From positions 744,001 through 808,000 of the forward strand of contig CADCSX010000006.1 of assembly GCA_902805475.1 (NCBI GenBank): a stretch of DNA of 64,000 nt, given 5' to 3'. The position numbers and the translations under genes were made by a program. This document shows positions 9,336-20,393 of the stretch, piece after piece. The number at the start of each line of letters is the position of its first letter. The stretch's first letter is position 1. This DNA comes from Entonaema liquescens (taxonomy: Eukaryota; Ascomycota; Sordariomycetes; Xylariales; Xylariaceae). Below the pieces are notes generated by a model, which was given only the letters and a program-made list of their open reading frames with translations, was not told the origin of the DNA and did not search any database.

Positions 9336-10500
9336 ATGCCATCCGATCTCACATCATGGATCCCCGGAAACAAGGCGAAGAAAAGGGTCATCCGCGAAAC
9401 TCTCACGAGGACTCTCGGAGCGGCTGCGGGGGCGGCAGCAAAGGCCAATCCTATTGTAAAGACTATACAAGCGGGATACAACATTATGCAATTAGGAAAT
9501 ACGATCGGGAAGGCACATGAGACCGCCAGTCATTTAAATGAATTCGTCCCTAAAGCTACAGAATTAGTCGGAACGGCACACTCGCTCGTCCCGTCGATCC
9601 AAGTGATGGGCAAGTCAGTTTGCGACAGTCTGAAGCTTTTCGGCTTATTTAATGGCCTCGCAACGACGGTTGGCATCGGGTCTAATATAATCTTAACGTA
9701 CCAAGGAGTGCAGGCGCTCAACCTCATCGCCACGCGGCTCAAGGACATCTCGGACACGCTTGCAGCGCAGACGGCGCTGATGGCGCAAAGAGAGTTCCCC
9801 GAGCTGGTTTATTACATGATCCGGGAGCGTCTGGCGCAGACGTCGCAGGACCCGGAAGTCGAGCACTGGTTCTACGTCTTCCACCCGGACAACGACTGGT
9901 ACCCCAAGTTCTTCCACCTGATCGAGACCAACCCGCTCGATCCCCGCTTCTGCGGGTACACGAACCAGATCGACACGGTCTTCGTCTTCATGCTCGCCAC
10001 GCGCAGGTACATAGAGAAGAAGAACGCCCGCTCGCAGAAACACGGGAAGCCCCCGCCCCGTGCGCCTGCACCTCCTCATCCCGGCCTACCAGCCGATCCT
10101 TATCGCCGAGGCGATCGAGATCCCGAGTGAAATCGGGGACTTCGTCATCGAGGGGCGCATCCACAACACGCGGGAGCTCGTCTGGTTTAACTTACCCGAG
10201 GAGCAAAGGCATTACACGATGGATATCGGACAATGGCTGCCGCCCGAGAGGGGCTGGTGGTCCTGGGCCATGGTGAAATTTGGCCTGAAGGAAACGCCGC
10301 CCGAGTTAAAACAGCGCCGGCCCTTAGGAATAAGGCCGCGGGGACCGGAAGATAAGGATGAGAATGTTAATAGTATTAAAGAAAATGGAGAGGATCATGG
10401 CGCGGAATCGGATAGCGCGTTGTCTAAGATACAAGCGAAACGGGAACAGGGAAAGCCACTGCATCACCGCCAACGACCACAGGAAAGGCGTCGTCGTTAA
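9336..10500 (+). pseudogene. Unknown conserved-looking protein gene with a one-base frameshift
   Basis: Two overlapping plus-strand reading frames appear to be one gene. The first, 9336 to about 10059, encodes about 241 aa starting MPSDLTSWIPGNKAKKR, with a basic N-terminus, an Ala/Gly-rich stretch and a hydrophobic segment (LFNGLATTVGIGSNII). The second runs from about 10060 to 10500 (about 146 aa), has similarly coding-like composition, and ends in a charged tail. Protein-like sequence runs straight across the join (RLHLLIPAYQPILIAEAIE follows directly) if one base is removed from the run CCCCCGCCCC at 10050-10059. No GT-AG intron fits. The combined product would be about 387 aa. It could be a genuine recent pseudogene, a sequencing error in a homopolymer, or an allele difference. 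I do not recognise the family. Confidence 0.6.
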
Positions 10501-11322
10501 GCTGGTACAAATAAAAAAAATTTTATAAATAATTTAAATTTAACGAGTATATAAGGGTATTTAGAAGGCAGGTCGTCCATCAAGATCAAATCAATTTTTT
10601 AGAAGTGCTAGTCGTATGAACGTCTCATGCCTTAGGCAATTAGTGCTATATCTTCGGTCTTCAGATAAAAGTCTCACAGATATTCATCTCCCGTAGGAGT
10701 TAACCCGTACTTTTTAAGATACCTTACGTAGGTAGGTATATGGAAATTTGCCTTCAACAATAGGTAGTCGTGAGAGTTGAAAGAATTGAAAGGACTATAC
10801 AGATAGTTAGAGTAATCTTCATCTATCAGCCATCCATAGCATCATGGTTCTAGTACTCCACATTATTGAAGATTCGAAGTCTTCATATTGGGGATAGGGA
10901 CGGCTATTGTCTAGGCCCTAGGCTATTATAGGGGGCAACGGGATCCATTTATGGACACTAGCTTCTCGTAGGTAGGTACTAATTGTACTCGGAACCATTA
11001 TAATTACTTGTTAGTAGTTCGGCAAGTTACTACTTAGTAAAGATGCTCGAGTAAATTAGCTCTTTTTCATAAGAGATAAATCTGTAAGGATATGCTTAGG
11101 ACCAATATCAAAATAGCTTTTATTATCTATGCAGCACCAATGTCAATCCATCTCCGCGCATGCTAACGCCCCCCTAGTTCAAGACCATCCACAATGCAGC
11201 ACCAACCGTAAATATACACCATAAATCTATAAGTCTATTTCAAAGTCTATATCAAAATCCAATCTGTCTCAAGTATGAACCCGTATTCCTATGGGATACA
11301 ATTAATGTAAGAGGGCCTAGAT
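10501..11322. other. Intergenic between convergent genes
   Basis: About 820 bp, moderately AT-rich, containing an A/T run at 10510-10540 just after the upstream stop codon that could serve 3' end formation. Copies of the short motif GTAGGTAGGTA occur at about 10729 and 10970. No ORF is supported. Confidence 0.5.
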
Positions 11323-12319
11323 CTACGCAGCTATGCGAGGTTTCCTCGCGCTCAGCGGCAGGGCCGTCGCTTCAACCGCAGCCGCCGTCCTGCCATGAGC
11401 CGCGTGCTCCTCCTCGATCTCCGCCTGGCGGTTGAGATAGCTCAGGTACGTCTGCCAGCCGACAGCGACGACGCCGGAGACGACACTGCGGTACTCGATG
11501 GGGACGAAGGTGAACGTAAACGCCGTGACGGCGGGCCACAGCTTCCAAGCGTTGAGCCAGCTGACGGGGACGGTGCGGCGGATCCGGTCCCAGGTCTCGG
11601 ATAGCGAGTCCCCCGAGAGCAGCGCCTGCGCGCCGAAGAAGTAGCTGTTGAAGGTGGGCGTGAAGACGAGCTGGTTGACGACGATCTTCACGCCGAGGGA
11701 CGCGATGTGCGAGGAGTAGTTGAAGTGCCGGGAGAGCCAGACGAACCTAGGTACCGCGTTAGTTATGGTATCCCGATTTACTTCATGAATATCTTATCAT
11801 ATCATAACAGTTGCCTCATACATATTCCAAAACGCTACCTAAGATATGTTCCCCTAGTAACGACTTACAGGGAGAAAAAAAGAAAGAAGCAAAGAGAAGA
11901 AATAAAACTCACCACAGGAAATTCGGCACCGCCGATACACCGCCAATAAGCATATTCCTCGCCGTGCGTTCCGGCACATAGTCCTTCCCGCCAATACGCT
12001 GCGCGCTAATATCCGCAGCCAGATAGATGACCAGCGCGGACACGATCTGCGTCGCCCAGGGCCGTCTCCGCTGCGCGCGGCCGTAAGCCTCACCAGCACG
12101 CGTTAAAGGACCCAGCCGCTGCCACAGGGGCAAGGGCGGGACCGGCGTGCTACCCACCGGGATCGGATCCTCAGCGGGGGGTTTCGGTTTCGCGGGCTCG
12201 CCCGGTTTCGGGCCCGGAGCGCTGGACTCGAAGCGGCGGGGTGGTGAGCGCGGCAGACGTCCGGTTCGCAGAGGCCGCCGCAATGCGCCGCGGAGAAGCG
12301 CGGGCGCGGGCAGTGGCAT
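11323..12319 (-). CDS. Mpv17/PMP22-family membrane protein
   Basis: Two exons, 11913-12319 and 11323-11746, giving 276 aa. The intron is GTGAGT...CTAG (166 nt) and joins ...PNFLW to FVWLSRHFNY. The N-terminus is Arg/Pro-rich without acids (MPLPAPALLRGALRR), compatible with a mitochondrial presequence. Family features include WATQIVSALVIYLAADISAQ in the first membrane helix, then NQLVFTPTFNSYFFGAQALL, and the C-terminal signature region ...VPVSWLNAWKLWPAVTAFTFTFVPIEYRS. Members are four-helix proteins of the inner mitochondrial or peroxisomal membrane, implicated in metabolite or ion permeability. The closest fungal class is Sym1-like, but I cannot separate subfamilies by eye. The sequence is markedly GC-rich in codon use compared with its flanks. 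Confidence 0.9.
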
Positions 12320-13174
12320 TGCGGCTTAATTGCAATGGATAAATTGGCGATGAGGAAGGTCGCTTATACTAAGATCTACTATGTACTGAATGAACCCGCC
12401 TTTTTTGTTTTACCCCCGTGTAAAAGTAGAGACCGAGTACGAAAGAGAAAAGGGAAAATTGTTAGGGTATCATGACTGAAAACTGTAGAATAAAAAGGGT
12501 ATAAAGAATATCATAGGCGGAAGTTTGAGACTGAGAATGAAATAAAAAGAATAGTTGAGTCGTTTGTGAGGTTTCGGAGACGCGCACTCGCAAATTGATA
12601 CTCCGATTGTGTAACGGCTCTTGTAAGTCGCAAGTCCAGGCTAAAATTAGTGGCGTCGGATCCTACTCGGTCTTAGCCGGACGTCCGAAACTTGACGGAA
12701 TCCCCAAGGTGATGTGACTTATTATATTTATTAGCATCACTATTCTATTGTACGACTAAGTATAGGGCTTGTCAAGCATACATGCAAGCAATAGTGACAT
12801 TAATTATGAATATAGCATGCTGCAGCCCGTGACCCGCAGACGCTTATCAACATGTTGACGATAATCATATTCTGAATACATCGCCGGAATTACGGCGACC
12901 TTCAACGGGGCTTCTGTATAGGGGTAGTTAGAGAAACAACACTTTGCTCATATTGTCCTACATATTAAGATGAACTATGCTTATTTAGAAATTATTTATG
13001 TTTAGGCTTCTCAGAAAAATATGATTTTTAAATTAAAATTCTTACGCCATTAGTTTTTTTTTTAAAAAAAAAACTTGATGATTTGTCCAACATGCTCCAT
13101 GCCCAATGCCAACTGATCCAAACCAATATGAGAATCCAACTTCATGGACATGTGAGGTATTTAATACGAGATAA
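12320..13174. other. Intergenic with T/A-run inverted repeat
   Basis: About 850 bp between two minus-strand genes. Near 13053-13074 a run of T is followed immediately by a run of A, making a perfect short inverted repeat about 100 bp beyond the stop codon of the ankyrin gene. It could act in 3' end formation. No gene is seen. Confidence 0.5.
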
Positions 13175-16100
13175 CTACTCGAGCTCGCCGCTTACGTACC
13201 CAATCTGTCTCTGTGCCCTGGGTCCTGCGCCAGCGATATTCGCGGCCAACGTGCTCTGGCTATCGACCAGTTTCCTCTGCTCCTGTATCCTATTCTTCAA
13301 TCTCACATCCGCTACCTGATCCAGGCGTTCCAGCTCCTCCCTTTCTCTGAGTCTTATACTGCTCAGTTGTTCTGCATTCCCAACGCGCTCGCTGCCGACG
13401 TCACGCTCCCATTTAAGCATGCGGGCTTGCTTTTGCGCCTCGACAGCGAGCTCTGCGTCGGCGAGGGCCTGTGCACGGGTTAATCCCGCGTGCGTTAGTG
13501 CTTCCTGATGCTTGACCTCGGCCACATGACGTGTGCGCTGCTGTCGCATTGCGCTGTTGAATAGTTCTTCTTCAACACGCGCGCGATCTTTTATCGCCGA
13601 CAGGTCTGCGCTGTGTGCCCGCTTTTTGCGCGCCTCCTCTAACTCCGCCTGGTTGGCCCAGATTTGCGCCTGCACCGCCGCCAGCTCCTTGTTTCGCTGT
13701 ATCGCAAGCATGTGGTCCTCACTTTCCTTTTGGAGGCGGTCTAACCGTGCCTTGCGTTCTTGCTCTTCGAGTTGAATGTTGGTTGGCATGCCGATAGCAT
13801 CATCAGGCTGTGGACCGGAGTTTGCATAGTATACATCGGCCCCACGATTTGCCTTTAGTAGTGCTAGGAGTTGCGATTTATGGTCCGAGTCTGGCAATAC
13901 GCGTTGAACATACATGGTGGGGGAGTAGGTGAATTTGCCGTCGTTGAAATAATTGAATGGCTTATTGATATATCTCCACATGTCTGCCCGCAGCAGAATC
14001 TTCGTTGTGGTCAAGGGGTCAGATGATTCGAGGGCTAAAAGAAGGATGGATTTCCCATCAGATTGTACTGTAATGTCGGATTCACTCTGGAGGAGGAAAT
14101 TTATCGCCTTTTCCATCTCTTTCTCTCGGCGGGGGGTCAACTCGCCAAAGTCGGCAGCATGTAGGCATAGCTCGCCAAGTGCACTGCGTCCACCATGTAG
14201 GGGGCTTGGGAAGTCAGGGTCATGCCTATACTCAATTAATACTTGCATGGCTTGTAAGTTAAGTTCTCGCGCCGCATTGTGGAGTGAGCCATCGTTTCTA
14301 GACGCTCCTGCCGCTAGTAAATTGGACATTATGGTGATAGACAGATCACCACCAATCGAAGATGCCATAGATAAAGGAGATCTCCCCGTCGCATCTGTTA
14401 CGTCGACTTCAGCATCCGCTAGTAGCAAGGTCTTCACAATATCTTGTCGACGGCATTGTATAGCCAGCATGAGAGGAGTAACGCGAGATATAGGTGCTTC
14501 AAAGTTTACCTTAGCACCCCTCTCGATCAGTAAATTTATAACTCCGCTACTGATTTTCTTCTGAGGTTGAACAAGTGACCACATGAGCAAAGTCACAGTT
14601 TCTTCATCTTCTATCTCCTCCATGACTCTGCACGTTGTCATTTGATCATGATAGAACCCCGCATCCAATAATGCCCCGAGAATCTTTGTAGATCGTGGGA
14701 ACTGATTCAGCGCTTTGATGACGACTGGCTCTGAGTCAGTTTGAATGAATGCAACGTCCATTCGGCTCTGCCCGTCACCGTATTCGACGAAAAGCGTGAT
14801 AAGGTCATAAATATCTTCTTCAGATGCAGGGGCGTCGAATATACGAGGTAACGCAAACGTTAAAGCTTGCGAGTTGGGACTCTCACGTAGGAGTCTTTTA
14901 AGAAGGTTGGGGTCCCCTTGCGCAGCTGCATTCTGCAACGCCTCTCCGTTGTTGTAGTTGACGTCCGCACCATACTTGAGGAGTAAATCGATAAAGTCGT
15001 TTGCTAGTTGCGCATGTGTCTCAATATATAGCCCGAGTACCGTAGCGAATGCTGATCCGACTCCATCGCCAACAGCGCCTTTCTCTAGTAAGCACTTGGC
15101 AATCTCGTAGCCCCGGGTCGATAGCCACGATGAAACACGATCTGGCGCAAATGCCCTACCGAACACTAATGACGCATCTTCAGTAGTGATTTTAGTGTCC
15201 AAGAGTTTGGCAAAGGCTGATGGAGACAGTGTTGTGGTTGCGTCAATTAAAGTCTGGCAGCCATCTGCGGTGGGAGAAGCCCTGTGGCTCACAAGCAACT
15301 CAATAAGTCTTTCCTCGGGATCTTCTTCATTGACAGCACGGTTTAGAGAGGAATGAAGCGCGCTCGGTACAGGCCTTCCCGCCTGGAATATCCAGTTTAA
15401 GATGGTAAATCTCGTGTCTCTGCTTAAGTCCCAGCATGCATTCATAGCGCGGACCAAGGTATGGGAGGACGGTCGTTTTTGACGCCCACCAACCTCAGCA
15501 ATGCCCAATAGCATCTCCAAGTTACCTAAGAAGGCACTCCTTGTCGCTGCTTCAATAGCCTGTCCATCGTTATAATCGGGGCTTGCCCCGTATAGCAGCA
15601 GAAGTCGAACGAGATCTTTCCCTTCATCTCCATACCTCCCAGCAGAAACGAGTTGAGCATCGACTACATCTCCAGAGACCCCTACCTGCAGAAGTAATTT
15701 AAAAATTTCCGCTCGCTTCTTCAAATCTCCCACTTGTGTGGCGGCTTGAAAGCCTCTCTGTAGTGTTTTTGAGGCTACCCTAGATTTGCCAGCCAGTAGC
15801 ATCGCGAGGACCTCAACCGCCCCGGTTTTGCAAGCTTCGATGATGGCCTGACCATCTTTATGTTCTACGCTGCCCCCATTTTGTACCAGTATGGTACCAA
15901 ACTCCACATCGCCATCTGTAGCGGCGGCTAATAACGCGTCCGACACTACTTCCCCAGATGCGCCAGCTTTTAGTAAACTGATAGAAGACATGCTTCTCGA
16001 TCTTTTGTTCTTGCCCCTTGTTGCCTGGGCAAAGCTTGTGTTTAAAATCTCAACAGGGAAGGTCTTCTTGCCTAGAATCAGCTCCACGACGTCCTGTTGT

Positions 16101-18721
16101 TCTCCCTTGACGGCTTCGATCAAGGCCAGGCCATCTCGGGTATCTGCACGGGCTAGAAGGGTATTGATGAGAGGTATGTCGTCTGGGTAGGTACTAACGG
16201 CAAAGACGAGAGCTCTATTCACTTCAGTTGCCGGTATACCACCCTCTAGGATCTTTTGCGCGAATGTAAGTCTATCCATCAATTCACGGATACGAAGGGC
16301 GTGAGGCATAGCAAACGCCATCGAATTAGGGTTCGGATTCGCCGTGAATAAGACTTCTACCAATTGCATGTTTGCCGCGGCTACTGCTCGACACAATGCT
16401 TCGGCATTCATGGCGTTGACGTCGGCACCGTTTGCTAATAAGACTTTTACTGATGCGAAACTTTGTTCGTGTGAGGGTACTTTCAAAATAGCCAACACTT
16501 CCTGTAGGAGCAGCTTAGTAGCTGCATCCTTCGATTGCGTTCGGCGTAAAATCGCATCCAACTTCTCAGTTTTACCTGCGGACACAGGCAGACCCCCTAT
16601 GCTCTTCAGACCTCTTTCTAGAGTATTAGCATTGGGCTGTCCCAGACATAGAATCATGCCTAGAATTTCAGGATCTGGATGTAGCACGGCACGCTCTATA
16701 GCTACCCCATCGTTAACATTGACATCCGCATTACCTTGCTGCAGTAACATCTTAAGAAGTCGTTTGTCTGATGGACTGGTTTGTATCGCTGCTTCGACAG
16801 CCGCTGATACTTCGGGCCCGCCTTGGGATGCGCCCGCTGTTAAGAGCATGTTGACCATTTGAAACCGTATCGAACTGTCATCAACTTCCATAGCCCTCGG
16901 AATTGCTCTAGCTACTACTTGGATTGTGGGTTTGCTCTTAAGTAACCGTTCTAAGAGTCGGACATCCTTCTGTGAAATAGCTGCGGTAATAGTGTGACCT
17001 TCATTAAAATTTACATCGGCATTGTAGCGGAGGAAGAGTGCGATGAGCTTCTCGTCTCGATGAGGTGGCTGCTCATCGATGGCGTTCTCGAGGGCCGAAT
17101 GAACCGAAGGTCCGGTGAGCCCAGCTCTTAAGAATAGCTCTGAGATTTGATAACGCGCAAGTGAAGGTAGATTCCGCACACTGGGAAAGAGCTGAGCGAG
17201 AGCAACCGGATTGGGTGGTTTGATCGAGAGGATTAGGTTCGCGATAGCCGTGTCTCCTTTCTTCACGGCAATTTGCAATGCTAATGCACCCTTATGATCT
17301 GTCGATGCAGTCTCATGTCTCTCAAATACCATGCTTCGTGGCCCCTTTCGAATATCTTTAGATCCGACAATCTTACCTTCGGGAAACAACGGCGTAAGAA
17401 GTATTTTAACAGACTCGACATCTCCGGTTTCCACGGCATCGACCAAGGCCTCATCTAAAGGCGGTCCAGATGCACCCTTACGAAGCAGGAGATTTAGGAG
17501 TGAGTGGCGTTCTTCAAATCTCATCTTTTTTGGTAGGAGTTCCACGCACTCAGACGCGTAATGCGAGCTAAATTTAGATTTCCCACTCAGCATAACCTCT
17601 ACCAAGTCAACTTTCCCTTTTGAGACGGCTTTGCGAACAACAATCGCATCCTGATATTCGATCGATGCGCCATAAGACACTAAGAGGTGTACCATTTCGA
17701 GGAAGTAAGTAGCGCAAGCCTGTACCAGGGCTTTCGATACTAGATCACCACCTGCCCCAGCACACAACAAGATTTCCGCCATGGCTATCTTTTCGTTGGG
17801 GTTAATATTTTGGTGGCTCATAAGCTGGTCGAATGCCTCGTTCAGGCCGGGCTGAGCCGGCGGCTTGTTGCCAAGGACAATGGCGAGAGCAATATCTCGC
17901 CGGCCGAGAGCTACGGCAGCTTTTAACGCGGCAGCGCCATCATGATTACCATCCGCTGTCGATTGGCTAAGGTGCGTTACTGTACCTAAGCACCCAACCC
18001 TCGCTGCTTCAACCATTGATTGTGACAACCATGACAACGACGGCCGCCCCTCGGATCCTAGAATAAGCGCAATCAGATCAGGCTGGCCACCAACGGCACA
18101 CGCCTGTCGAAATGCATCCTGCCCGTCGGCAGTCTGGGCTACACTTGCACCATATCTTATAAGGAGTGAAACAATCGCGACATTTCCGTCACGAATTGCA
18201 GTGGGTAATGCAGTATCTAGGCTTAGGGCATCAGCGTAGGGCAAAAGAACCTCGACCATTTCATAATGACCGTTCTTGACAGCAATTTGGAGTACCTGAC
18301 TGCGCTCGGCCAGATCGAGGCTTTTTCTTCGGCTCAATAGACTGGTCCGGCTCTTCTGTGCCAAGTTGAGATTTCCCCCAGCTAGATTTAGCTTAAGTAT
18401 TAGACATTCGGCAACGCCTGGTGATCCCTGGTTGGTAATGTGAGCCACGAGGGTACTATAAATCTCTTTATATTCCCATGTCTTCTTTTTAGTCGTGAAG
18501 GCTCGTGTGAGACTCCCCTTTGGTTGCTGCCCTTGAGATTCACTGATCCGCTGTCTCTTAAGTAGTTCCTCCGCTAAGAACTCGTCGTTATCTGTTCGAT
18601 ACGACGGCGGGTGTTCAGGTCTTGGCAAAGGTGACGGGAGAGATTGACTGGTTATACCCCATTCCTTGCCTAGGACTTGAAGTCGCGTTTGCTTATTTTC
18701 TTGGATATAAGATTGCTCCAT
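13175..18721 (-). CDS. Giant ankyrin-like super-repeat protein with C-terminal coiled coil
   Basis: A single intronless ORF. I start at MEQSYIQENK (18721), because the 13 extra codons upstream look like leader. That gives 1848 aa. After a basic Pro/Ser-rich N-terminus (about 1-80), roughly 1400 residues consist of degenerate ankyrin units of the type LLLxxGADVNxNxGxAIxxA. These are organised into a longer period of about 100 aa in which LLxxGASGxxVxxAL alternates with ADVNYNNGxAL...LLxxLLxxxP. More standard ankyrin repeats follow (INLLIERGAKVNFEAPISRVTPLMLAIQ). The last about 220 residues form a Glu/Arg/Ala-rich coiled coil (EEQERKARLDRLQKESED onward). There is no NACHT, kinase or other catalytic domain. 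It probably acts as a scaffold. A short 3' exon beyond a possible GTAAGC donor near the end cannot be excluded. Confidence 0.85.
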   Translation of the reverse strand: MEQSYIQENKQTRLQVLGKEWGITSQSLPSPLPRPEHPPSYRTDNDEFLAEELLKRQRISESQGQQPKGSLTRAFTTKKKTWEYKEIYSTLVAHITNQGSPGVAECLILKLNLAGGNLNLAQKSRTSLLSRRKSLDLAERSQVLQIAVKNGHYEMVEVLLPYADALSLDTALPTAIRDGNVAIVSLLIRYGASVAQTADGQDAFRQACAVGGQPDLIALILGSEGRPSLSWLSQSMVEAARVGCLGTVTHLSQSTADGNHDGAAALKAAVALGRRDIALAIVLGNKPPAQPGLNEAFDQLMSHQNINPNEKIAMAEILLCAGAGGDLVSKALVQACATYFLEMVHLLVSYGASIEYQDAIVVRKAVSKGKVDLVEVMLSGKSKFSSHYASECVELLPKKMRFEERHSLLNLLLRKGASGPPLDEALVDAVETGDVESVKILLTPLFPEGKIVGSKDIRKGPRSMVFERHETASTDHKGALALQIAVKKGDTAIANLILSIKPPNPVALAQLFPSVRNLPSLARYQISELFLRAGLTGPSVHSALENAIDEQPPHRDEKLIALFLRYNADVNFNEGHTITAAISQKDVRLLERLLKSKPTIQVVARAIPRAMEVDDSSIRFQMVNMLLTAGASQGGPEVSAAVEAAIQTSPSDKRLLKMLLQQGNADVNVNDGVAIERAVLHPDPEILGMILCLGQPNANTLERGLKSIGGLPVSAGKTEKLDAILRRTQSKDAATKLLLQEVLAILKVPSHEQSFASVKVLLANGADVNAMNAEALCRAVAAANMQLVEVLFTANPNPNSMAFAMPHALRIRELMDRLTFAQKILEGGIPATEVNRALVFAVSTYPDDIPLINTLLARADTRDGLALIEAVKGEQQDVVELILGKKTFPVEILNTSFAQATRGKNKRSRSMSSISLLKAGASGEVVSDALLAAATDGDVEFGTILVQNGGSVEHKDGQAIIEACKTGAVEVLAMLLAGKSRVASKTLQRGFQAATQVGDLKKRAEIFKLLLQVGVSGDVVDAQLVSAGRYGDEGKDLVRLLLLYGASPDYNDGQAIEAATRSAFLGNLEMLLGIAEVGGRQKRPSSHTLVRAMNACWDLSRDTRFTILNWIFQAGRPVPSALHSSLNRAVNEEDPEERLIELLVSHRASPTADGCQTLIDATTTLSPSAFAKLLDTKITTEDASLVFGRAFAPDRVSSWLSTRGYEIAKCLLEKGAVGDGVGSAFATVLGLYIETHAQLANDFIDLLLKYGADVNYNNGEALQNAAAQGDPNLLKRLLRESPNSQALTFALPRIFDAPASEEDIYDLITLFVEYGDGQSRMDVAFIQTDSEPVVIKALNQFPRSTKILGALLDAGFYHDQMTTCRVMEEIEDEETVTLLMWSLVQPQKKISSGVINLLIERGAKVNFEAPISRVTPLMLAIQCRRQDIVKTLLLADAEVDVTDATGRSPLSMASSIGGDLSITIMSNLLAAGASRNDGSLHNAARELNLQAMQVLIEYRHDPDFPSPLHGGRSALGELCLHAADFGELTPRREKEMEKAINFLLQSESDITVQSDGKSILLLALESSDPLTTTKILLRADMWRYINKPFNYFNDGKFTYSPTMYVQRVLPDSDHKSQLLALLKANRGADVYYANSGPQPDDAIGMPTNIQLEEQERKARLDRLQKESEDHMLAIQRNKELAAVQAQIWANQAELEEARKKRAHSADLSAIKDRARVEEELFNSAMRQQRTRHVAEVKHQEALTHAGLTRAQALADAELAVEAQKQARMLKWERDVGSERVGNAEQLSSIRLREREELERLDQVADVRLKNRIQEQRKLVDSQSTLAANIAGAGPRAQRQIGYVSGELE

Positions 18722-20393
18722 GGTATAGACGAGACCAGATATGAAGCATTCAATAAACAAGACTCTTCATAGGATACAGGCGAGTATACAACTCCCTGGG
18801 AATAGCAATGTTGAACTAAGCTATAACCTTAATCATGAATGCAAACGCACCCTAGTAACCATCGATAATATCTCATAGCCTTCTTTGTAGTTATTCCATG
18901 CTAAAGTTGAAGAATAAGGGTAGCTGATAAGTCGTGGCTGACGACGTGATGGTTACTGAAACCGGGTAACAAAAATGCTTCTTGGGACTCCAATCAATGC
19001 AGCTAGGTGATTATTAGGTTAGCTTGGACAAGGTGAACGAGTGATTTATGAGAACGAATGCGATGTCGAGCAGCTAAAGAATAAAAAGATAACTATGAGT
19101 AAAAGAGAAGAAAAGACATGGGATGTTTCACGAGTACGCCTCGAACTATGAGACGGGGTCAGGTCCAGGAGAGAGAAGCTTAAGCCACATCCAGGGGTGT
19201 TTGAGTGAGTGGATCAATTGTCATCTCTCAGGCACTGCTAAGGTTCTTACTAGGTAAGTACTGTATTATAGGTACCTTCTGACCTTTACCTACTTAGTGA
19301 GAAATAGTGGCTGTGCTGCTGTGATGGCCAGACTGCACGACCCATTAGATTAAGTAGGTACATAATCTAGTACACAGTACCCTATATTTATTCCCTGTTG
19401 TATGTAACTCTTCGTCATTTCCCGCCTATCCTCCCCGCTATCTCCCCTGCACTGCCTTGGCGGCATGGTAACATTGCGCAACCGACAGCGCGTCAAGTCG
19501 CCGAAAATCAATTTACAGCTAAAATATTTCCGATGTTCCCATCTAAAACTTATGCTGCTGTGAACTGCCACGCATCCTTCGGTCTCTGATTCGCTCACCG
19601 GTCTGCAATCTTTTGCAGTTTGTGGGTTGCCGTCGCGTCCAGGCAGTAACATAAAAATTACGTGTAGTACCATGCAGTAACCATACGCAGTTTGCTGCGT
19701 ACAATGCTCATGCTGCCCGACGGATCGGCTGCTTGGTGGTGGTAGCGAGTACGAGGCGCGGGTTGATTCAGCCCATGATTCGATGCCACCTATTTATACA
19801 CAACTTATTAGAAGCGTTAGAAGCGTCTTGGTACACTAGATGAGTAGCTTAAAATGTGGTGGCTATGCATATTCCAGCTATAACGCTATAACTACCTTAG
19901 ACAAGAAGATTCTCATCCCCCGGCCTAGGATAGGATACTTTAACCCAAGATATCTGGGGTTACAGTGGTCTTGGATAGATCCATTGCAGGGATATCGTGG
20001 ACGACGAGGCACAATTCATCATATATGACGAATCGAGAAACGACTAAGTTTACCATTAGGTAGTTGTATCAAAAGAAACGTATATCTCATTTTCAACGAT
20101 AACTTGACGTTATCATTATTTAGTGGCTTAGCTCGAGCACCGCGCTCATGAAATCTCGTCGGAATTTCAACGCATACTTCCAATATCACTATCCCGAACC
20201 CCTACCAACCATTCATCTAATGTGACCTAACGTGTCAACCATAGGCAAGTCGGATTTCGGTATCGAACGGAGATTTCGTCTATTCTATGAGTAAACGCGC
20301 GGGGATTGAATTGCATTGGCCAGTCAAATTAAGCTGCTAATCAACTCTCACCATGGATGCGACTCGGAGTACCTAGTCGTACACTCAGGCGCC
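18722..20393. other. Intergenic, no gene supported
   Basis: About 1.7 kb between two minus-strand genes. It holds the promoter of the ankyrin gene. Several short ORFs (the longest is 107 codons at 19350-19673 on the minus strand) show no domain, no coding-like composition and no splice partners. Short motifs of the form AGGTACCT and TACCTACTTAG recur around 19255-19360. Confidence 0.5.

Noticed and set aside
13053..13074. Rho-independent style terminator
   Set aside because: The T-run/A-run palindrome looks like one, but that mechanism is bacterial. At most it may influence 3' end formation here.
13953..14564. 203-codon plus-strand ORF
   Set aside because: Antisense shadow of the 1848-aa ankyrin-like gene. 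Similar antisense ORFs overlap DBP4, ADA2 and the dehydrogenase genes.
19350..19673. 107-codon minus-strand ORF
   Set aside because: It is the longest ORF in the 1.7-kb gap but its residues look random, with no domain, and flanking sequence offers no exon continuation.
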